From the NCBI RefSeq assembly GCF_001294455.1, contig NZ_LIKT01000005.1, positions 124,001 to 188,000 of the forward strand: a stretch of 64,000 bases of DNA, given 5' to 3'. The position numbers and the translations under genes were made by a program. Origin of the DNA: Phaeobacter sp. 11ANDIMAR09 (lineage in GTDB: Bacteria; Pseudomonadota; Alphaproteobacteria; Rhodobacterales; Rhodobacteraceae). Positions 16,993-25,864 of the stretch are shown here, piece by piece. Under the pieces are notes generated by a model. It saw only the letters and a list, made by a program, of their open reading frames with translations, was not told the origin of the DNA and ran no database searches. Numbering within the stretch: the stretch's first letter is position 1; each line of letters opens with the position of its first letter.

Positions 16993-19900
16993 TCATTCTC
17001 CGGCAGGCAGTTGCGGAGGTGAACTGCCCCTGGCCTCCTCAGCGGAGGCTTCCACCTCGCCCGAGAACCCCATGACTGGCAAGCCCTCTTGTCGAACCTT
17101 GGTTGCCAGGGCCACCAAATGCCCTGAAACGGTTTCCAGCAGCTGCGTCGCCACACCGGCATCGCTTTCAATCACCGCGCGGTATTCTTCGGCGCCGATG
17201 CGCAGGAACAGGCAGGGTTCAGCGGCCCGTAGATCCATTTCGCGCGGCTGGCGCAGAATCACTGCCAGATCGCCGATCAGGCGGCCAGGCTCGATAACCG
17301 CCACCGGAACCGTTCCGGCGGGCGTATCCGGCCAGAGCAAATCAGCCCGTCCCTCCAAACACAGGTAGACCGCGTCGCCGCTTTCACCGTGGGCAAAGAC
17401 CAAATCCCCTTGGTCGACCCGATGCCATTGCGCGGAAAAAGCCAGAAGACGCTGATTGCGCCCATCCAGCTGCGCAAACAGGCTAGCCTGGCCAATGACA
17501 TCCAGTTTCTGCTGGAAATCTGTGGCAACCAGACCCTCGGATCGCGGCGTTTGACGGCGTTCAACCCCGTCAAATCGCCCGTTGATCTGGCCATCACGAA
17601 TTTCAACAAAGAGATCATAGCGTTCCGGGTGGCGAAACTCATCCTCCAAAAAAATCATCGTGGTTGCCGGCATCAAGCTGCGAAGCCGGTCGCGGGTGCG
17701 CAACCGGCTGTCGGAATCGTGGCTGGCCAGGGCCCGGTCCAAAATCAGAATATCAGGGCGTTTGATCGCCGCACGGGTAAAGGCCGCACGTTCCTGAAAC
17801 ACCGGATCCAGCAGCGATCCCCCCAGCCCCGTGGGCAGATCATACAGGATCAACGCCAGACGCTTTTGCAGGCCATGGGCAATCACGATCTCGCTCACCA
17901 GGTCTTCGACCTGACGCGCCTTGTCCCCGGCATGGCGCGACACCTTGCCAAACAGCAGGTTCTCCATCACCGAAAGACGGGCCACATAGGCGCTAGGCTG
18001 CAAGGCGGTAAACAGCCCCCCTGACCGCTCCCTCAGCGCTGCGCCGCTACTGGCGCGGATCTTCAGAATGCGCGCCTTAAAAGGGCTGGGAAAACCAGGA
18101 CCGATTTGCTCGGCCGACAGCAGAAACGGAATGGTCATCAAGGCCGCCCGCGATCTCTCGCTCAACCCCTGGCCTGGCTCGGTCGAACCAGACCGCCCCT
18201 GAGCCGCAGCCTCCATCCCGTTTTCCAAAGCCGTAAATTCTTCGGCGGCGCTGCACAGGCGCCAATATAGCTCTTCATCCAGGCCCAGACGTTGAAACAA
18301 CGGATGATCCAGATCCTCACGGCCAAAGGTCTGGATCAGGGTCTTGGCCACCCCCAAGCCGATGCCCAGCGTCTCCTCGGCCAGCTTCTGATCACGGATC
18401 ACCTGATAAAACAGCGTCCCCGGTGCCAGCAGCTCTTCGGGGGCAATGTTTCGCGTCGGCGCGGCAAAGAGCATATTGCCCGCGAGGGGCACAGCGGGAT
18501 TAAAGGCTTCGGGGTCAAAATGGTGAACCACCCCGTCCAAGCCAGCCTCCGTCAGGCGCTGCCTGATCAGCGGCCGCAGTTGCACGATCTGTCGCTCCAA
18601 CAACGGATAGCTGCCCTGTGGCAATTGGGCCTGCAGGGTTCGGCGGAACAGCTGCTGGTCCACCCCCATGGCCTCGATCAGCTGAAACCACCAATCCCGC
18701 ATGTCATCCTCGGACCCCAGCCCGGCCAGCTCCGGATTGACCCAATCGGCCTCCAGCGGGTCGGGGCTATTGCCGGCACGGATCGACTCGGCCATTTGGC
18801 GCTCGGTCTCGGCAGAGGGGCGCGGCAGGCTGGGAGTGCTGCGCAGGGGCATCAACACATTGTCGCCCAGGGAGCCCGAAAACAGATAGGGGTGCGAATG
18901 CGCATAGCCAATCCGCGCGGCAAGCACCCCCTGATGCAGCGCCTCCAGCCGATGCCCGGCCAGGGTAATCGACCCCCGCGTCGGCAGAACTTCACGGGTC
19001 AGAAGCTGGGCAAAGGCTGCCCGTTCCGCGTCACTGTTGCTTTTGACCGCCACCCGTGCGCCCTTGGGGATTGTCAGGGACAGGTTTTCCAGCACCATAT
19101 TGCCCTCGCCGTCGCGCAGAGAGACGTTGCGAAAGATCACATCGCCCCGCAGGTGCGGCAGGCGCTCGGGGGTGCCTTCGATCAAGGCCGCGTCGATCAT
19201 GTCCTTAGGCGCGAAACGCTCTGTCATGATCACCCAGCGCAGCCCCATATCCTGCACCTGATTGTAATAGGTCAGAAGCTCCTTCCAGGGCGCGGACAGG
19301 TCCTTGTGCGCCGCCAACCCAGCGACCAGAGCCCCCACGGTGATCTCGCCACGGATCGCCAAGACCCCGCCTGCGGAATAGAACACAAAGGGCGTCAAAT
19401 GGCCGATCAGGTTGTTGAGGAATTTCATGAAGTATTTTTTGTTGTAGATCCGACGGCGAATTTCGAACAGGCGCCCCAGCCGGTCCGAGATCTGCGCCAG
19501 CCGAAATCGCCAGCCACCATTGCCCCGCAGATCTGAAATCCCGGCAGCGGTCTCGCCAATTTCGGCGGCCAGGGCGCGCACTTCCTGGATACGGTCCTTG
19601 TTCAAGAGGTTGATCTGGCGTTGCAGCAGCGGGATCAGCCAGGCCTGCAAAGGGATTAGCGCGATGGCGACCAGACCAAACCAGACACTCTGCATGAACA
19701 AGAAAGCAACGATGGTCAGCATCTGGCCCGCCTGAAACACCGGCTGCGCCAGGGCATCCCCCATCAAGCCGCCCATCGGCTCGCTTTCCGAGGTGATCAT
19801 CGAAACCAGCTCCCCCTGGCTGGTGGTGCGAAAATAGGGTTTAGGAAAGCGGATCATTCGGCGGATCAGGCTGTAGCGCAGCCGCCGCAACAGCCGCTCT

Positions 19901-20184
19901 GCCGTCACCCCCTTGGCGGTATTGAGCCGCATCTTCAGCACCCCGGCGATGACCACCGAAGCCAGAAACCCGCAACACAGCAGCAGCAGATAGGCCACCT
20001 GGCTCATCTCCTGACCCCAGACCTGTACTACAGATTCGGGCGCCCCAATGGCATCGTTGATGATCTGCTTGGGCAGTTCCAACGAGGCATAGAGGAAAGG
20101 AAAAATGAGCAAGGTCAGTGCCAATAGGCCCAGCTGCTGGCGCTTTGAGTAGCGCCAGATAAACGAAAACAGCGTCTGCGGCAT
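16993..20184 (-). CDS. ABC-like transporter with degenerate ATPase motifs and cNMP-binding domain
   Basis: The 1063-residue protein starts with an ABC exporter-type membrane domain (about 1-320). A nucleotide-binding-domain-like region follows whose key motifs are all altered. The Walker A position reads GARVAVKSNSDAERAAF (about 375-390), without GxxGxGKS/T. The Q-loop position reads YAHSHPYLFSG. The LSGGQ position reads GLGGSLLDPVFQERAA (about 788), the Walker B position ILILDRALAS lacks the catalytic Glu, and the switch position FLEDEF has no His. About 270 extra residues separate the two halves of the domain. Residues ~898-1030 form a CRP-like cyclic-nucleotide-binding domain (EPGRLIGDLAVILRQPREMD). 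ATP hydrolysis looks impossible by known chemistry. ATG 20184 has AAGGA upstream. Confidence 0.85.
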   Translation of the reverse strand: MPQTLFSFIWRYSKRQQLGLLALTLLIFPFLYASLELPKQIINDAIGAPESVVQVWGQEMSQVAYLLLLCCGFLASVVIAGVLKMRLNTAKGVTAERLLRRLRYSLIRRMIRFPKPYFRTTSQGELVSMITSESEPMGGLMGDALAQPVFQAGQMLTIVAFLFMQSVWFGLVAIALIPLQAWLIPLLQRQINLLNKDRIQEVRALAAEIGETAAGISDLRGNGGWRFRLAQISDRLGRLFEIRRRIYNKKYFMKFLNNLIGHLTPFVFYSAGGVLAIRGEITVGALVAGLAAHKDLSAPWKELLTYYNQVQDMGLRWVIMTERFAPKDMIDAALIEGTPERLPHLRGDVIFRNVSLRDGEGNMVLENLSLTIPKGARVAVKSNSDAERAAFAQLLTREVLPTRGSITLAGHRLEALHQGVLAARIGYAHSHPYLFSGSLGDNVLMPLRSTPSLPRPSAETERQMAESIRAGNSPDPLEADWVNPELAGLGSEDDMRDWWFQLIEAMGVDQQLFRRTLQAQLPQGSYPLLERQIVQLRPLIRQRLTEAGLDGVVHHFDPEAFNPAVPLAGNMLFAAPTRNIAPEELLAPGTLFYQVIRDQKLAEETLGIGLGVAKTLIQTFGREDLDHPLFQRLGLDEELYWRLCSAAEEFTALENGMEAAAQGRSGSTEPGQGLSERSRAALMTIPFLLSAEQIGPGFPSPFKARILKIRASSGAALRERSGGLFTALQPSAYVARLSVMENLLFGKVSRHAGDKARQVEDLVSEIVIAHGLQKRLALILYDLPTGLGGSLLDPVFQERAAFTRAAIKRPDILILDRALASHDSDSRLRTRDRLRSLMPATTMIFLEDEFRHPERYDLFVEIRDGQINGRFDGVERRQTPRSEGLVATDFQQKLDVIGQASLFAQLDGRNQRLLAFSAQWHRVDQGDLVFAHGESGDAVYLCLEGRADLLWPDTPAGTVPVAVIEPGRLIGDLAVILRQPREMDLRAAEPCLFLRIGAEEYRAVIESDAGVATQLLETVSGHLVALATKVRQEGLPVMGFSGEVEASAEEARGSSPPQLPAGE

Positions 20185-20314
20185 ATCCGGTCCTTGTTGC
20201 AAAAAAGCTGCATGGCAGAGTCTTGCGCATGACACCGGCTTGCCGCCCAGGGCGGAAATTGGGTCACTATGTCAAAACTTGGCAACCCTATGCCCCAAAT
20301 CCAGAAAATCAAAG

Positions 20315-20328
20315 GTGATCTAGGTCAC
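20315..20328. promoter_or_regulatory. CRP/FNR-family-like palindrome
   Basis: GTGA (20315-20318), six bases, TCAC (20325-20328) matches the core of the CRP-type consensus TGTGA-N6-TCACA, with the outer positions diverged. It lies between the divergent pseudo-ABC/cNMP gene and the lipoprotein gene. A single 8-base match is weak evidence. Confidence 0.35.
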
Positions 20329-20428
20329 GCTACTTTAGGGTTGTCCTCACAAAGTCGTGAATTTATTGCGCGCCCAAACCAACAGACCCCGCCTACGGGG
20401 CAAAAGAGGCTGACCAGGCCTGGTCAGA

Positions 20429-21400
20429 ATGCCAACAGAGATGAATTCCAGCACTGCGAGTCGGCCCCAAAGGCGGGACCAAGCCAACGTTTCCACTGCC
20501 AATGGATGCCGTGATCGCCAGAAGCCGGGCGCAAAGGCCGCCGGGCGTCTCGGCAAAAGAGCCGCCCTGCTCGCCTTGGCATGTACGCTTACCGCCTGCT
20601 CACCCCTGTCGGAGACCGGGTTTTCCTTTCCGACCCGCGGCGAACAGATCGGGGGTAGCCCCCGCCTGACAGCTCCGGCCAAGACCCGAACGCAGGCCAG
20701 CTTTGCCCAGGGCAGGGTCACGCTGGTTGCCCCTTCGGGGCATTGTATCGACACCACCATGCTGCGTCAGGAGACGGAGGGGGGCTTTGCCCTGCTGCCG
20801 CGTTGCAACCTGTTGAATGGCGCCCAACTGTTTGGCCGCAACCGCGCTGCGGTGATCACCGCAACCATCGGCCCGGCGCGGGGCTCTGAGACGCCTTCGA
20901 CAACGGATCTGGCCCGCACTGCCGCAGGCGCCAAACTGCTTTATTATGACGACAAGGGTCCGCTGCCTCTGGTCCGGCTGCATTGGCCTGGCCATAGCGC
21001 CATGGGCGGGTCAGGCGCCAGCGACGAACAGTGGCGCGGGGCCTTTGTGGTCAATGGCCATCTGGTTGTTCTGGCGCTATATGCCCCCGAAGGCAGCGAT
21101 CTGCTGGGCCCTGCCGGCGCGCGGCTGTTGACCGACATGACGCGCCGCAGTCAAAAGGCCAGCCAGAGGGCCGCACCAGGCCCCGAGGTTCTATCGGCGC
21201 GGGAGGAAACGACGCCTGAAATGGTTCCCAGCTCTGCCCCCGCGCGCCTCCGCCCCAAAGCCCGTCCTGGCACAGAGCCCCGACAGTCAAATGCCGATCC
21301 GGGAGGTTCCTCAGATACACCGGCGCAAAAACTCTCGCTGGGCAAACGGATTAGCGGTTTATTTCAGAGCAATCGCCCAGCTAGATTGACAACAGAGTAA
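20429..21400 (+). CDS. Putative lipoprotein of unknown function
   Basis: The 323-residue product has a hydrophobic stretch ending in a lipobox, LTAC (Cys57), after basic residues (GKRAALLALACTLTAC). This predicts lipid modification and anchoring in the envelope. The 40-residue n-region before it is unusually long; ATG 20441 (residue 5) is an alternative start, and no closer one exists. The mature part has a folded-looking core (about 90-230) with two cysteines, then a Pro/Ser-rich C-terminal tail. I recognise no enzyme motif. It is divergent from the pseudo-ABC gene and followed in the same direction by the DUF6478-like gene. Confidence 0.65.
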   Translation: MPTEMNSSTASRPQRRDQANVSTANGCRDRQKPGAKAAGRLGKRAALLALACTLTACSPLSETGFSFPTRGEQIGGSPRLTAPAKTRTQASFAQGRVTLVAPSGHCIDTTMLRQETEGGFALLPRCNLLNGAQLFGRNRAAVITATIGPARGSETPSTTDLARTAAGAKLLYYDDKGPLPLVRLHWPGHSAMGGSGASDEQWRGAFVVNGHLVVLALYAPEGSDLLGPAGARLLTDMTRRSQKASQRAAPGPEVLSAREETTPEMVPSSAPARLRPKARPGTEPRQSNADPGGSSDTPAQKLSLGKRISGLFQSNRPARLTTE

Positions 21401-21499
21401 AGAAGGCCGAAGGCTCGCCCAACCAGGCAGCCAGACCTGCTGAAGACAAGACACCCAAGGCAGAAGCCGAGGGGGCAATACAAAGGTGCAGAACGCAAA

Positions 21500-22261
21500 A
21501 TGGGCGGTTTTCTCAGCAAGCTGTTTCATCGGCGCACGTTGCGGCGTTGGAAACAGGTGGCGGCGCAGGCGGCAAAAGTGCCGCTGCCACAGCTGCGCCA
21601 ACAGCGGAACCAGGCTCAGGCGCTGCGCGGTCAGTTAGACCGGATGATCCATATCGCCGAGGGGCGGCTGGCTTTGCCGCAAATTGGATCCTCCTTCTTC
21701 CCACGCCCCCATGGCACCGATTGGTCCTGGCGCCCAGAACTGTGGCGCGGCCCGATGCCAACGCCTGGCCTCTCTTCGGTGCCTTCAAAATCCAAACTTG
21801 GCGAAGAAATCAGCCTGTTTCACGATTGCAGCATCTCGGAACTAACCCTGCGCCAACTGCGCAACAGCCGCGAAGAAGATCTCGCGCCCTTTGGGCTGCG
21901 CATGGATGTGTTCAATTTTGACGGCTCTTTCCTGTCGCTGGTGGTGGATCTGCCAACCGATGCCTGCACTGGGTTGTCTCGTCATCATTTGATGCGCATC
22001 GACAGCATTATCGAGACCGAAAAGCCGATCGAAATCTTTGCCCGTCTCAACATCCGCCACGGACCAAATACCGAACAGCTGGTGCGGGAATTGCCCCTGG
22101 GGGAAAAGAACGTCACCGTCGAATTCGATCTCGCCTATTCCGATCTGAACGAAAAGCGCATTGAGCGTATCTGGCTCGACCTCATCTTTGAGGCGCCTGA
22201 CATGAATCAGGTGGTTCTGCGCGATCTGACCTTTGCGCGTCACCGCCGCGCCAATATCTGA
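21500..22261 (+). CDS. DUF6478-like family protein
   Basis: This 253-residue soluble protein begins with a basic amphipathic segment (LSKLFHRRTLRRWKQVA) and continues with a beta-rich region (LRMDVFNFDGSFLSLVVDLP, IEIFARLNIRHGP, VTVEFDLAY, IWLDLIFEAP). I believe it is the family named DUF6478, seen mainly in Rhodobacterales, from the RPELWRGPMPTPGLSS and FHDCSISELTLRQLRN segments; this is from memory. No catalytic motif is evident. The next small gene starts ten bases after its stop, so the two are an operon and possibly a functional pair. Confidence 0.7.
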   Translation: MGGFLSKLFHRRTLRRWKQVAAQAAKVPLPQLRQQRNQAQALRGQLDRMIHIAEGRLALPQIGSSFFPRPHGTDWSWRPELWRGPMPTPGLSSVPSKSKLGEEISLFHDCSISELTLRQLRNSREEDLAPFGLRMDVFNFDGSFLSLVVDLPTDACTGLSRHHLMRIDSIIETEKPIEIFARLNIRHGPNTEQLVRELPLGEKNVTVEFDLAYSDLNEKRIERIWLDLIFEAPDMNQVVLRDLTFARHRRANI

Positions 22262-22271
22262 GGCCAAAACA

Positions 22272-22652
22272 ATGAGCGACCTGACCGTCACCAAGATCCG
22301 TTTTCGCAATGGCACCTGGGAAGGGGTGATTCAGAACGCCAAAGACAATGGGCTGCCGCCGGAAATCAAGGTGCTCTATCAAGATCAGCCCCTGGGCGAA
22401 ATTTCAATCACCGAAGGCAATGCCGCAAACGAGTGGAACCTGCATATCACCATCCCCACAGAGGCGATTTGCGACGGGGTGCAGACCTTTGTCATCACCG
22501 AAGGCAGCAGTGCGGGGCAAAAGCTGGAAAGCTTTTCGCTGATTGCCGGGGAGGCCGCCGTTGATGATATGCGCGCCGAGATCGAGCTGCTGCGCGCCGA
22601 GCTGGACATGCTGAAACGGGCCTTTCGCCGTCACTGCCTGGAAACCAGCTGA
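22272..22652 (+). CDS. Small conserved hypothetical protein with C-terminal coiled coil
   Basis: The 126-residue product has a beta-rich N-terminal two-thirds (TKIRFRNGTWEGVI, EWNLHITIPTEAI, VQTFVITEGSS). A short helix with heptad spacing near the C-terminus (MRAEIELLRAELDMLKRAF) probably mediates oligomerisation. The frame is open upstream, but ATG 22272 fits the gap after the DUF6478-like gene. I do not recognise a family. Confidence 0.65.
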   Translation: MSDLTVTKIRFRNGTWEGVIQNAKDNGLPPEIKVLYQDQPLGEISITEGNAANEWNLHITIPTEAICDGVQTFVITEGSSAGQKLESFSLIAGEAAVDDMRAEIELLRAELDMLKRAFRRHCLETS

Positions 22653-22681
22653 CCCAGGCCTCCCCTGTTTTCGGACCCTGA

Positions 22682-23428
22682 TCACGCCAGGGCGGCAAAA
22701 GCCTCACCCAGCTGTTTCATCGCCTTGGCATAGGGCCCCGGTCCATAGCTGGCCCGCGCCACCCCGGCTTGGGCCATGGCAGATAGCGACATGCCACCTA
22801 GCATCATCACATTGACCGGCAGCGCCGCCGCCGCTGTGATCCCGGCGATCAGCGTTGCATCTGTCAGACCCGGCACAAAAAACCCACTGGCCCCGGCCTT
22901 GGCATAGGCCTCTGCCCGCTCCAGCGCTTGATCAACCAAACCTGCGTGTTTCTCTGTATCGGTCTCCTTCAGGAACAGATCCGTGCGGGCATTGATAAAG
23001 TAGTCGGCATTGGCCGCGCGCATAGCGGCGATCCGCCCAGCCTGCTCTGCAACCGAATAAAGCCCCGTGCCGCCAATGATCTGATCCTCAAAATTCACTC
23101 CCACAGCCCCGGTATCCACCAGTTTGCGGGCGTTCTGGGTCAAACTCTCGGCTGCCTGGGCAAAGCCGCCTTCAAAATCCACTGTCAGCGGCAGGTCGCA
23201 TGTCGCGGTGATCCGGGTGACGATCTGCAACAACAGATCCAGCGGAATATCCTCTCCGTCGCCATAGCCCTGTGCCGCCGCAACGGACCAGCTGCCTGTG
23301 GCCAAAGCCTGAGCACCGGCCTTGGCTATCGCCGTGGCGCTGCCGGCATCCCAGATATTATAGAGCACCAAGGGGGTGCCGGGGTTATGCAGCGCGGCAA
23401 AAGCGCGAGCGCGCTCGGAATAGGTCAT
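22682..23428 (-). CDS. PEP mutase / isocitrate lyase-family enzyme
   Basis: The 248-residue product fits the phosphoenolpyruvate mutase/2-methylisocitrate lyase TIM-barrel family. Segments seen are LVLYNIWDAGSATAIAKAG at the N-terminus, PLTVDFEGGFAQ, GAVGVNFEDQI (metal-binding acidic residues), NARTDLFL and GASGFFVPGL. The lyase loop KKCGH is absent, as in many short homologues, so the reaction is probably a C-C or P-C bond reaction on an unknown oxo-acid. It overlaps the ada stop by four bases (ATGA), so its translation is coupled to ada. Confidence 0.85.
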   Translation of the reverse strand: MTYSERARAFAALHNPGTPLVLYNIWDAGSATAIAKAGAQALATGSWSVAAAQGYGDGEDIPLDLLLQIVTRITATCDLPLTVDFEGGFAQAAESLTQNARKLVDTGAVGVNFEDQIIGGTGLYSVAEQAGRIAAMRAANADYFINARTDLFLKETDTEKHAGLVDQALERAEAYAKAGASGFFVPGLTDATLIAGITAAAALPVNVMMLGGMSLSAMAQAGVARASYGPGPYAKAMKQLGEAFAALA

Positions 23429-24489
23429 GCAGTCAGCCTTTCTGTGTAGCTGGTTTCAATCTCGATCAGGCGTTGCTTGCGCCACAGCCCGCCACCATAT
23501 CCGGTGAGGCTGCCATCCGCCGACAGCACCCTATGGCAGGGCACCACCACGGCAAGTTGATTGCTGCCATTGGCCCGGGCCACGGCGCGGGTGGCCGAGG
23601 GGCGTCCCAGCTCCCGCGCGATCTGCGAATAGCTGCGGGTCTCGCCCGCCGGGATCTGCAGCAGGTAGCGCCAGACTTCGCGTTCAAAATCCGTGCCATG
23701 CAGCGCCAGGGCGGTATCAAAGTGTGCCTGTGTGCCGTTGAAATAGGCCGCAAGCTCGGTCGCGATCTGCTGCGTTGGTTCTGGCCGACCAAAGCCGATG
23801 CCGCCAGGCTGCGCCTTTTGCAGCCGCTGCATCTCGCGGGGCAGGGCCTTGCGATCGGCAAACTCCAACAAATGCAATTGGTGCTGACAGCTGATGGCAA
23901 TCATTGCCCCCAGTGGCGTATCGATCCAATCCGCCAAGAGCAGTGCATCCCTGCGAAAGCTTCCCGGCGCCACGCCGACCAGCCGGGCAAAGGCGGCCCG
24001 AAAGGCCGAGGGGCTGTCAAAGCCCGCATCAATCTGCGCCGCAATCACCGGCTCCCCGGCAGAGAGGGCGGTAAAGCCTTCGCGAAGGCGGCGTTGCCGC
24101 GCCATCTCGAGGAAGGTCATGCCAAAATGCCTCTTGAAGGCGCGGCGCACCGTGGAAGGGTCATAGCCCAGCGCCACCAGATCGCCCTCGCGCCAGCGAT
24201 GGGTCGGGCGTGCCTCGAGCGCGTCAATCAGCGGCTGAACCATCGGGTCATCGCCAGCGGCGGCCTTGAGAGGCTTGCAGCGTTTGCAGGCACGAAATCC
24301 CGCTTCGATACATTCTCCGGGCGTGGCAAAGAACTGACAGTTTTCGAACTTGGGATTACGCGCCGGGCAGCTGAGGCGGCAAAATATACCGGTGGAAGAG
24401 ACGCCAACATAGGCGCGTCCCTCATAGCTGGCATCACGAGCACAAAGGGCGGCATAGAGCGTCTGGGAATCAGGCAGGTCAAACATCAT
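23425..24489 (-). CDS. ada: Ada: methylated-DNA repair protein and transcriptional regulator
   Basis: Ada removes methyl groups from phosphotriesters and O6-methylguanine and, once methylated, activates alkylation-response genes. The N-terminal zinc domain has FCRLSCPARNPKFENCQFF and AGFRACKRC, giving the four-Cys site with the phosphotriester acceptor. An AraC-type HTH follows (TFLEMARQRRLREGFTAL and AGFDSPSAFRAAFARLVG). The C-terminal methyltransferase has VVVPCHRVLSADG with the acceptor Cys. Length (354) is standard. A second ATG lies at codon 2. The PEP-mutase-like gene overlaps its stop. Confidence 0.95.
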   Translation of the reverse strand: MMFDLPDSQTLYAALCARDASYEGRAYVGVSSTGIFCRLSCPARNPKFENCQFFATPGECIEAGFRACKRCKPLKAAAGDDPMVQPLIDALEARPTHRWREGDLVALGYDPSTVRRAFKRHFGMTFLEMARQRRLREGFTALSAGEPVIAAQIDAGFDSPSAFRAAFARLVGVAPGSFRRDALLLADWIDTPLGAMIAISCQHQLHLLEFADRKALPREMQRLQKAQPGGIGFGRPEPTQQIATELAAYFNGTQAHFDTALALHGTDFEREVWRYLLQIPAGETRSYSQIARELGRPSATRAVARANGSNQLAVVVPCHRVLSADGSLTGYGGGLWRKQRLIEIETSYTERLTA

Positions 24490-24579
24490 GACCCAACATT
24501 ACCCATTCCCAGACCGCCGCGTCGCCGGTTTCCGGGCGTTAATGTGAAAAATCACCGATCACGCTTCTGTGTCCCAAAG

Positions 24580-25662
24580 CTACCGCCGGGTCTTGCGGTA
24601 GCGTTTTTGCGCGGGGCGGCTGGTCTTGTGCTGCACCTTGTCACTGCCCTTGCGCTCTGACAGCGAAGCCGTGTTGTACCGCTCTTCCTCGGTCAACTTG
24701 TTCCAGCGCTCAAACCGCGCCTGGGTGATCTCGCCGCGCGCCAGGGCCGCGGTCAACGCACAGCCTGGTTCGCTTTCATGTTTGCAATTGCGGAATTTGC
24801 ACTGGGTGGCGAGCTCCGTCAGATCGTCAAACAGATCCGCAATACCGCTTTCGGCCTCGGCCATCTGCAATTCACGCATCCCCGGCGTATCCATCACCGC
24901 GCAGCCATTGGGCAAAAACCGCATATGCCGATGACGAGTGGTATGTCGGCCGCGGGCATCGTCTTCGCGAATTTCTGCCGTTTCTGCCGTATCTTTACCA
25001 AAGAGCGCATTGACCAGCGTTGATTTCCCGACCCCGGAAGACCCCAGAAACACCAGCGTCTCGCCGGGTTTGCACCAGGGTGCGAGCTGCGCCTTGGCGC
25101 TGTCACTTTTGGCATTGAGCAAAACCACCGGCACCCGGTCCGAGATGGCTTCGGCCTGCTCCACATAGGGAGTCGGGTCCTCGCAGAGATCCAGTTTGGT
25201 CAACAGGACAACCGGCGCAACACCAGCTTCAAAGGCCAAGGCAAGATAGCGCTCCAACCGGGCCAGATTAAAGTCTGGGTTGCAGGAGCTGACGATAAAG
25301 CTGGTGTCGGTATTGGCCGCGATCAGTTGCAGGCTGCGGTCATGTCCAGGTGCGCGGCGTTTGAACAGGCTCTTGCGCTCCAGCACCCGACTGGAGGTGG
25401 GCAGCACCCGGTTCAACAGTATCCAGTCGCCCACCGTGGCGGCCAGCTTTGGCGGCACCAGTTCGTCGATGCCATCGCCCTGCACCCGCAACCCGCTGCG
25501 ATGCGCCTCAACAACCCGCGCCGGTGGGGTTTCTTCCAAATCGACCCCAACCACCTGATCAGCAAAGAAATCCTGCCAGCCGAGCTTTTCCAGCGCTGTC
25601 AGGTCAGATCCGCCCTGATCGGTCTTGCTCGGCTGCGCTTGGGGGTCATCCCGTCGTATCAT
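24580..25662 (-). CDS. rsgA: Ribosome small-subunit-dependent GTPase RsgA
   Basis: RsgA is a circularly permuted GTPase that checks late 30S assembly. Motif order is permuted as expected: the G4 motif LLTKLDLC (about 150) precedes G1 FLGSSGVGKSTLVNALFG (about 205) and G3 MDTPGMRELQ (about 260). The C-terminal zinc-binding segment CKFRNCKHESEPGCAL holds the three Cys and one His. An N-terminal OB-fold region precedes the GTPase core. The C-terminus is very basic (KTSRPAQKRYRKTRR), consistent with rRNA contact. The gene appears monocistronic. Confidence 0.95.
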   Translation of the reverse strand: MIRRDDPQAQPSKTDQGGSDLTALEKLGWQDFFADQVVGVDLEETPPARVVEAHRSGLRVQGDGIDELVPPKLAATVGDWILLNRVLPTSSRVLERKSLFKRRAPGHDRSLQLIAANTDTSFIVSSCNPDFNLARLERYLALAFEAGVAPVVLLTKLDLCEDPTPYVEQAEAISDRVPVVLLNAKSDSAKAQLAPWCKPGETLVFLGSSGVGKSTLVNALFGKDTAETAEIREDDARGRHTTRHRHMRFLPNGCAVMDTPGMRELQMAEAESGIADLFDDLTELATQCKFRNCKHESEPGCALTAALARGEITQARFERWNKLTEEERYNTASLSERKGSDKVQHKTSRPAQKRYRKTRR

Positions 25663-25779
25663 AAAAGATCTGCTTTCTTGCGGCGCCCAAACGGCCCTGG
25701 TTGCAGGCTAAGGATCACATTTTGCCCGACAGCTAAAGCCCCCTTGCACATGTTCAGGACAGCTACACAGCCGCGCGAC

Positions 25780-25810
25780 AAAAAGGGACCGCCCCCGAAG
25801 GCGCGGTCCC
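25780..25810 (-). terminator. Intrinsic terminator of the gpmI-envC-ctpA operon
   Basis: On the minus strand GGGACCGC pairs with the matching GCGGTCCC across a short loop, followed at once by TTTTT. It lies 55 bases after the ctpA stop and reads in the ctpA direction, so it should end the operon transcript. Confidence 0.85.
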
Positions 25811-25864
25811 GATAGCTCATGGCTGGAAAAATCAGGGAGTCCGCCCCCGATGCTCCCCCATAGA

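Noticed and set aside
18292-19536. 414-codon open frame antisense to the pseudo-ABC gene.
   Set aside because: It is His/Gln-rich in the way high-GC antisense frames are, and the sense frame has clear domains.
20391-20401. Short hairpin CCCCG-ccta-CGGGG before the lipoprotein gene.
   Set aside because: The stem is short, no T-tract follows on either strand, and no gene ends there.
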